Of a DNA stretch of 64,000 nucleotides, positions 56,712 through 64,000 are shown piece by piece; the stretch's first letter is position 1; each line of letters starts with the position of its first letter. A program made the translations under genes and the position numbers. Source of the DNA: Stromatinia cepivora (taxonomy: Eukaryota; Ascomycota; Leotiomycetes; Helotiales; Sclerotiniaceae); assembly GCA_014898415.1 (NCBI GenBank), contig RCTD01000001.1, forward strand, positions 2,852,001 through 2,916,000. The letters run 5' to 3'. Under the pieces are notes generated by a model. That model was not told where the DNA came from, searched no databases, and saw nothing but the letters and a program-made list of their open reading frames with translations.

Positions 56712-57220
56712 GGCACTTAAGGATACATTAAATCCGGGGCTGAGATTGACATATAAGGATGAATGTAACGACTGAATACACACAGGCACTGCGCCTGATA
56801 AATGTTGGAGGAGCAATAAAGAGGATAACCCTAATAGGAAAATGAAGATGATAGTGAGAATGAGATTGAAAAAGAATATAAAGATTGGGGACTTTATTTG
56901 AAGCTAGTCAGTCTCATGGATAAGAACTCAACTCTCAAAAGGGTAGGAACGGCCAACGACCATACCTACCTAGTGCTCACAGCGTGCATAGCTATCTTGT
57001 CAAAATTTACAATATCGTTTTCCCCTCAATCATTCAGCACATTAACCAGTAGCAAAAATCCCACTGAAAAACTTAATTGATGAGGGTATAAAATTGACCA
57101 GGCTTGTCCATTGAGAAAGCTATAATGCTCGTTTTCACACAAAACAATAAAAAAATAATTCACTGATGTACATTGTGCAGGTCTCTATCATCTAACCATC
57201 ACCAGGGTAGAGTAATTCCT
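56712..57220. other. Intergenic region between two minus-strand genes
   Basis: About 500 bp holding the promoter/leader of the 53.6-56.7 kb gene and the 3' flank of ATP16. Nothing else seen. Confidence 0.6.
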
Positions 57221-58086
57221 CTACTTGAGATGTGCTTGCAAGGTCTCCAAAACCTAGATATATATCATTAGTCCTCGCCCTATCCGTATCCAATATCTGA
57301 ATATCAAAACTCACCTCCAACTCAATCTTAGCCTCAGCAATATCTTGCTCACTTCCACTTCCTCCAACAATCTTCTGAGCCTCAGCAATTTGTGACCTAA
57401 CTGCTTCTGCACTGAAATCCTCCAATGGGAATCCCTCTACCGCATTAATGCTTAATGAAGAGTTTGGTTGAACGACTGCGAATCCTCCGGAAACTGTTTC
57501 AATATCCTATTAGCCTCTTGACTTTCTCCCATTTTATAAATATTTCCAAGATGGCTGTATGACGTACGGAAGAATTGCTTGCTTCCACCACTCTCCTCAA
57601 TAACCTCAACGAGACCTGGCTTCAATTGTTCGATCGATGGGACGTGGTTGGCGAGGATACCCATTTCACCGGATTCGGCGGGGATGTTGACTTGGACGAC
57701 ATCTTGGGACTTGTAGACGGACTGCGAATTTATTTGTTAGTCAAACTCTTCCCATCTCCCCATCTGCCATCTCTCCTCGAAGTCCCTCCTCTCCTCCCCA
57801 TCTACCCAACCCACCCACCACCCCATCATCTCCCCGCCCCCTCTCCCCAACCCTAACAAATCCATACATACCTGATGAGGCAAAGCCAAGCTCAACTTAA
57901 TCTACAGCACAGACAAAAATCAGCACAATAATTCTCCCCAATCCAAGATATCCAACTCAAAACCCAAAAACGGGAACTCCCGACCTTATCCGCAACAGCC
58001 TCAGCATACCCTCGGCGCATGACCGGGGCTTTCAAAGCCGTAGGACGAACCCGCAGAGCGGTGCGAGCAAAACGCATGGAGTTCAT
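57221..58086 (-). CDS. ATP16: Mitochondrial ATP synthase subunit delta
   Basis: Five exons on the minus strand, 57985-58086, 57872-57901, 57568-57721, 57315-57493 and 57221-57253, give 165 residues, all in phase. The N-terminus MNSMRFARTALRVRPTALKA followed by RRGYAEA is a mitochondrial presequence. The mature protein starts near AEAVADKIKLSLALPHQ and continues VYKSQDVVQVNIPAESGEMG, ILANHVPSIEQLKPGLVEVI and SGGFAVVQPNSSLSINAVEG, then two helices ending IELEVLETLQAHLK. This is the delta (bacterial epsilon) subunit of the F1 central stalk. The second intron (150 nt) is long. An upstream in-frame non-ATG extension was ignored. Confidence 0.93.
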
Positions 58087-61000
58087 GATGGGTGGAGGTA
58101 TCAATTGGAGGCTTGACGTTGGTTTTATGAGGGGTTGATGGGAGCTTGCTGGTTGATGTCGGATGGCTTTCGCTAACTATTTTCTTTAGCTTGATTGGAG
58201 GTCACGTGAAGACATTTCAAGGAAAGTGGAAATTGGGAGTTTTTTCTTATCTGATGAGATGATAATTTCTTAATTTACATTCACGAGATATTTCCGACCG
58301 ATTTGAGAAGGAATTATTTTCAAATCTTGCCTTACCTCACGTGCCGCGAAATCATGAATTTATCTCATCAAGCTATCACGTGTAGCATGCTGATTAATTA
58401 TCCATCATCCATCCATCCATTCCAAATTCCAAACCATCCGATCCCACCTAGGTATCCCGAAAACCGCCATTCCATCCCCACCCAAACACCCAATCCGGTC
58501 AAACCACGGACTTACCTCAGAAACAACTTACTTGACAAGCCACCAACATTATGGCAATGCACAAAAGCGGAATTACGGCGCACCACTCAAACCACTTACA
58601 CGGTTACACCATTCTCTCTAAGCTCTCTGAGTCTAATCACTAATCACTATGGAGTACAAACTCAGCACACAAAAACAACCATCCTTGAAAATTCCACTGG
58701 TCAAAATTAATCCCTCATATTTGAGTCCCCTACCTAGTAAATGGTTAAACCCCCAAAATCAAATTTGGATGGGCAGGCTAAGGAACAGACGACGGAGTTG
58801 ACAAGCCCCAATTTGATTTTTGATGGGGGTCCCGAGTCCCGTTAGTCCCGTTAATGGGCCGATCGGATGAAGAGCGCGCCGAAAAGGGAAGTGTGTGTGT
58901 AGATCTCTGTGAGTGCTGTAATTGAAGTTTGTTGTACAAGAATTCTGTTGTACAAGCAAAGGCGCAGTTAAGTTTCTCGGCGAATGTGGCACAGCATATC
59001 TGCGCACATTGTTTATGCCAATTTATGCCATGCTTCACCGTTAAATCATCAAGCATTTAACTCCGTACGATCTTGATATTTTACTTTACCTACAATCTGT
59101 TTCCGCCAAGTCCTTAGAAGGGTTCATTATTCCTCGATCCATTAACTCCATTCTCTTCCGGAATACAAAACAGTTCATCCATACCTAGGTATTCAAAGAC
59201 ATAAAATGGATCACCACGGGATATTAAATTACGAACATGAAGATCGTATCGCAATAATGTTGTAATTTGTTGTTGGAAGGTTTTGCACGGTTTCTTGGAT
59301 GAGCTTTGCACATCCTTTCAAGGAGGTTCACAGGCTGATTTTGATTCAGATGCGATCGTGAGTTTGGCCTATTTTTGGCCTTGTTGTTTGCAGGATTCAT
59401 AGGGCGGTGAAGTTGGTTGGCAAGTTTGGTATGAGAAGAAGATCTTATCCCCTAGAAAGTTGCAACTACTCAAGGGGTAGAAAGCGGTGTACTCCGTATG
59501 TACGTATGTTTGTATGATTTGGATTAGATTTTGAGGCTGATGAAGAACTGGTGGATGTTGGGTATAGTTGGTATAGGTAAGAAGTATGATGAACTGTCAT
59601 ATGATTTTAGTAGGTACAGTAAGAGCTTACTTACTCGGCTTCCTCCTTTTCTTCTCTCTGTAAGGAGAATCAATCTTCAATCATTTTCGCCACTTGGGAG
59701 GTGAGCCAGCTCATTGCACAAAAACACCAAGACGATTAATCAATCTTATGCCAGCATCATCAATGCAGCGGTGAGAAGAAAATGAATGAAGAAATATGAT
59801 CGTATATGTAGGAGAAAGTTGTACAGATATCTTTTGTCAGCTTGTCAATGCAGGTTCGAGTATCACATCTTTTCTTATTTCCATCCAATTGTTCTTCTAT
59901 ATTTGGAATGGCAGATATGGAAATCCGACACGTTTCTGCATTTAAAGCCTTTGCTCACTCAGGGAGGGGTAAACCCTTCCAATGAATGTGGGGTACTTTA
60001 TGGATTCCAATTTCCAGCGGTCAAAGTCCTACGGAGTAGTAAAATGTTAGGATTACCATTAGTTCATCCTTTTCAATCCGATTGAGGTATTACTTCGGCA
60101 ACATGGTTGAACCTTTCATTAATTAACTGGTATCCTATTGGTGTATAGAAATATGATGTCGTCAGTGAGGACCTCCCATCCTTTCCACCAAAATAACTTG
60201 ATGGTTAAGGTGGGATTTCGCCAGGTGAAGGTATCACGAGCCTATTTGATCTGATACAGGTTATATGAAATGACATGAGCCATGGAGAATGTGACTTGTG
60301 TGACATGACTTGCGCAATGCAAGATATACTTTTCCGCACGTTTCTTGTAGACCCTTTATACCTAAATGCAAAATGACGAGTACTTTTGACACGATTCCAA
60401 GTAAAATATAAAGTTTGGCACTCTGTAGAGTAGTTCACTAGTGGAGTATGTGTATCATCAGATGGATATGACGGCCAAGAATTTTGAATCCACATCCCCC
60501 ACGTCGCATAATAGTCGAGGAGAAGGATTTCATGGAGGAGGTTGGTAGGTAGCGTTTCATAGAGAAGAGTCCCCGTATATATACATGGATGGATACCTGC
60601 ACTGCTGCGAGAGGTCGTTTGAAAGGTAGGTGGAGTCCTGCAGCTAAGGTTGTGGTTAGAGGATGCACGAATCCGTGATGTTGGCTCTGTAATATTTTGA
60701 TTTTGCCGCGTCTGGCTTTGTTCAATTGTGATGAACTGATATTTATAATATCTCACGATAGATATTCTTCATCTGGTAGGCCATTAATGATATTAAAGCC
60801 ATAACAGGAACCAATTGTGTGATTTGGGAATAGACTCCAAGATTGTGATTGTAATTGTTAGATGCATTGGAATCGAAGGACAAGATGAAAATGGGTGATG
60901 GATTGATGAATAATCTGTAATCCAAGTCATGGGAATGAGGAATGAGTTTGAAATTTGAATGTGACACCAAGATTCGATCTGAGAACAAAGGAAAGCAAAT

Positions 61001-63805
61001 CAATAGATATTTGTCCATGTTATGACTTTGAGATAATAAAGAAACCATGGGATAGGGCGATGGGGGGAAATTGACGATGGGGAAATTGAAGATGGATCCA
61101 ATAAACTCCTATCAACGAATCGCCAAAATTATCGTGAGATTTCCAACGATAATATTTCAATCTCCCCGAGTTCAGGCCGTCCCCAAGAGCGGGTGGGAAA
61201 TTTCATTTTTTGACTTCGCTGTACATATTTGAATTAGCTACATAATGTATGTACATCTTTTCTGTATCTTTCCTGTAGGACGGTTGAGTCAACGGGCGTG
61301 CAGTAGGATGGTCTTGCTTGGCTGATACCTCTGTATGAACCTATCGAAAAGTAAATGAGATTTTGGTGTTTAGCATACAATAGTTTTGGGCAAGGAATGT
61401 TTTGAATTTCTTTCCCCTGTTGCTCGTGAAGAGTTGTTGGCATTGGCATTCATGGGTTGACTAGAATAGAGTGACAGTTCTATCGTGGGATCCACTTCTC
61501 GATTTACATGGCAGCTGCTGAGCTGCACCATCAAAATAGAGATGGGGGAGTTAGGAGAGAAAGAGGAAGGACAAAGAACGCGGGATTTTTGAGCGGGAGT
61601 ATGATATGGTAGTTGTCCTGTTACTATGGAATACAATGAGTGGCAAGAATGAGTACTTTTGGTTGCTTGCGATATCGCGATATCATTCTTGGGACGATTA
61701 TCGGAGTTTCATGGATCTTTGATGAAAGAAAGTTTTTCTTGTTAGAAAGTGCGATTTCTGCGAGAATGGCGGCGGATTAATAAAAATTCAAAATGATTTG
61801 TTGTATCCAAAAAAGGTCATTCTCTACCAATACCAGTATGATCCTTATCCTTTCTTTTTTTCAAGTTTTGAAACCATTGAAATTCAAATCACCACACTAC
61901 TAAGTTACTAAGATACTAACTACTAATAATAACATGATAAAACAACACACCATCTATCCATTCAAGTCATTTGTTCATAATCAGTCAGTCATTCGCATGC
62001 TTCACCTCTTTCTCAATTCTTCTATGGACAAGGAAGTAAAACATAAATCATTTTTTGGTGTGTTACTAAACCCACATTCCATATCCTTTGTCCTTTATAT
62101 CCTATATCGCCTTCGAATATTGAATATTCTATTTCCATTTACCTCCTGGAAAATATCAAAATATCACTCAGATTAATTCGCTTCGCCTCGAAAGAGAAAA
62201 GAGAAAAGAGCAAAGAGAAAAGAGAAAAAGGTCGAAACCCACCATCAAAATAAATCCGTCCTAACAAAAGTCTGAATTTACCATTTACCGGACAAGACTC
62301 ACAAGAGAGAGATTACCGTACTAATAGTACTAATAGTACTAATAGTACTAATAGTACTAATAAGGGATTGAAAAAGTCAGCCGTAGTCAGACAGCATCAC
62401 ACCAAGAAAACCCCCACCCATCAAATAAAATAACATCCACAACCGGAACCACAAGTACAAGTACATACAAGTACAAGTACAAGTACAAGTACAAGCACAA
62501 GTACCAGTACAAATTACCACCATCCACCATCCACCATCCACCATTCACCATCCACCATTCACCATCCACCATTCACCATCCACCATTCACCATCCACCAT
62601 TCACCATCCACCATCCACAAATCCACAGCCACCAAAAAATTCCAACCCACTTTCTTTGAAAGAAAAAAAGAAAAAAAAAGAAAAAGCAAGCTTTCCACAT
62701 CCGTTACACTATTCTGTACCCATCTTAGTGTTCATTATTTATCCACCTCTATTTGGAACTGCATATCTACCCACTTACTACCTACTTTAACTCACTTCCT
62801 ACTTTACAACCTCTTTCATCCATCTGCATTATTTACCAACCAACGACAACTCTCCTCTCCTCTCTTAACCCTTACACCCTTTCACACCCTTACCACATCA
62901 GACTTTCACGGCATAGAAAAGAGCCTCTCAAGAATTCAGGTCTCTTTTATTAATACTTGGTTCTTTGATTCTTGTCGTGTTTTCCGAAACGGTACTTATC
63001 CCGCCAAGCTGGTACTACTTTAAAACAAATTCGGAAGATTTGATTATTCAATTTATGTGGAAAGATCAGCCCTGAAAAAGTTCATCTCAGCCCTTAAATG
63101 AACGTCATTTTATAAATCCGCAGCACCCCCAGCACCCCCAGCACCGCAACACCACCCAGCACCACCCAGCACCACCCAGCACCACCCAGCACCGCCCAGC
63201 ACTACCTACCCAACAACCCCCATAACAAACAACCACCAAAAATACACCGTACTTTTTTCTCTTATACCTGTTTGTATCGACCAAAGAGAAGACCTTGACG
63301 AAACAAATCCAGAGTGGAAACCAACTTTATTATACACATCACCACTTTTCTCTTCTACCAACAATAATCCTTCGATTAGAGGAAGATACCACTTTTTCTT
63401 TTCCTTTTATTGCTTTCTTCGCAGTAACCTGGATAAACCTCTTTTTTGAACATGATGTTTTCTCTACAATTATAGCAATACGGTCCTTAGGGACGCTTTA
63501 ATTCAACGGTCCTCCTCGGCCCTTGCTTTTCTTTGGAAAGGCATCTGACGACGAACTACTTCTTTTCGTCTCGAAACTCTACATTTGTTGCATTTCTACC
63601 CTTTACCAATTACCAATACGTCGAGGCTTTTGAGGAGTACTCGATTGTTTCACTTCATTCCATTTCGAATCTTCAAACCACAAACCACGACCTCTTTCTT
63701 CAATTCGGAAACCACATTCCGATTTTCATATAACAACCCTTTTCTAATCGACCATATACCAACCGTCGATCCTACTTATTTTATCTACCTAATTATACAT
63801 TCACA
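58087..63805. other. Gene-poor region and leader of the right-edge gene
   Basis: No supported gene over 5.7 kb. Short frames at 59114-59311 (minus, FYVFEYLGMDELFCIPEENG) and 60205-60756 (minus, 183 codons) have no recognisable family and are left unannotated. From about 62190 a series of simple repeats is followed by C/T-rich sequence to the ATG at 63806. Confidence 0.5.
62191..63203. repeat. Cluster of five simple-sequence repeats
   Basis: In order: AGAGAAA-type repeat 62191-62230; GTACTAATA x5 at 62318-62362; ACAAGT-type repeat 62451-62512; CCACCAT/TCACCAT minisatellite 62517-62618; CAGCACC-type repeat 63121-63203. All lie within 1.6 kb upstream of the ATG at 63806. Confidence 0.9.
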
Positions 63806-64000
63806 ATGAATCTCAATCACGATCGGAACCATACCATGGAGGGGCAAGATATGTCAACATGGCGTCCACAGGCGGCATCCACTTCAAATATGTCTGCAAC
63901 TGGCGACGAAGAAATAATATCCGCAGACGTCGATGAGCCTCCTGAATTACAATTAAACGAATTTACAAAGGCTCCTATTCGTCCTCAAAATGATCGCGCG
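63806..64000 (+). CDS. Unknown protein, 3'-partial at the right edge
   Basis: ATG at 63806 opens a frame that runs off the window (65 codons seen): MNLNHDRNHTMEGQDMSTWR, then ASTSNMSATGDEEIISADVD and EPPELQLNEFTKAPIRPQND. The visible part is acidic and disordered, with no signal peptide. The start is preceded by a long C/T-rich tract (about 62700-63800) typical of regulated fungal genes with long leaders. Family not recognised; the rest lies beyond the window. Confidence 0.6.
   Translation, partial: MNLNHDRNHTMEGQDMSTWRPQAASTSNMSATGDEEIISADVDEPPELQLNEFTKAPIRPQNDRA

Noticed and set aside
56709..56816. Longer N-terminus for the 53.6-56.7 kb protein
   Set aside because: The upstream codons contain no ATG; the extension would need a non-ATG start.
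59114..59311. Short minus-strand ORF ending in a protein-like FYVFEYLGMDELFC segment
   Set aside because: Only about 50 plausible residues, upstream frame full of stops, no family recognised.
60205..60756. 183-codon minus-strand ORF
   Set aside because: Length is notable but composition is scattered, no domain or splice structure is visible, and neighbours are non-coding. Not excluded as an orphan gene.

Overview
The window is eukaryotic and fungal, most consistent with a filamentous ascomycete of the Leotiomycetes (Botrytis/Sclerotinia-like; an inference, not a proof). Genes carry many short introns of about 47-60 nt with GTAAGT-like donors, CTAAC-like branch sites and YAG acceptors. Intergenic DNA is AT-rich and full of microsatellites. 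The gene content is fungal: a Ytp1-family membrane protein, a MARVEL protein, Alb1, two BAR proteins, Rpt2, Ubc1, ATP synthase delta and a secreted rhamnogalacturonase of plant-pathogen type. There are no operons; neighbours are divergent, convergent or tandem by ordinary eukaryotic spacing.

Layout. 1-0.6 kb: 3' part of a Cys-rich protein of unknown function. 0.6-5.7 kb: gene-poor, with an intron-containing tRNA-Met and an inverted 5'-half relic of the same gene. 5.7-7.3 kb: endophilin-like BAR protein. 9.7-15.5 kb: three consecutive plus-strand, diverged, apparently lineage-specific paralogues that share an undescribed N-terminal domain, have fast-evolving low-complexity tails and have partly duplicated upstream DNA; the third copy looks frameshifted. 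16 kb: J-domain protein. 16.6-20.5 kb: gene-poor with small decayed secreted-protein-like pieces. 20.6-22.5 kb: nine-exon GH28 rhamnogalacturonase. 22.8-25.3 kb: divergent ALB1 and RVS161; the third RVS161 intron contains a long ORF that runs in frame into the next exon. 27.1 kb: broken small secreted-protein gene. 28.9 kb: MARVEL protein. 30.6 kb: peptidyl-tRNA hydrolase. 31.8-33.4 kb: Ytp1-like protein. 33.4-41.9 kb: gene desert with a methyltransferase relic, possible transposon decay and a 9-bp minisatellite. 41.9-45.9 kb: divergent UBC1-type E2 and proteasome ATPase RPT2. 47-52.5 kb: 1751-residue ankyrin protein with a nucleotidyltransferase-like N-terminus. 53.4-58.1 kb: unknown zinc-binding protein and mitochondrial ATP synthase delta. 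58-63.8 kb: repeat-rich non-coding DNA leading into a gene cut by the right edge.

Most intact genes are housekeeping: protein turnover (Ubc1, Rpt2), ribosome and translation (Alb1, peptidyl-tRNA hydrolase, tRNA-Met), membrane shaping (two BAR proteins) and respiration (ATP synthase). They are interleaved with accessory, fast-changing segments. I see no coherent biosynthetic cluster, mobile island or CRISPR array. The most novel-looking items are the three-gene family at 9.7-15.5 kb, the alternative RVS161 first exon, and the nucleotidyltransferase-like/ankyrin architecture. All exon borders were placed by eye from splice signals and reading-frame continuity, and each spliced CDS was checked to be a multiple of three.
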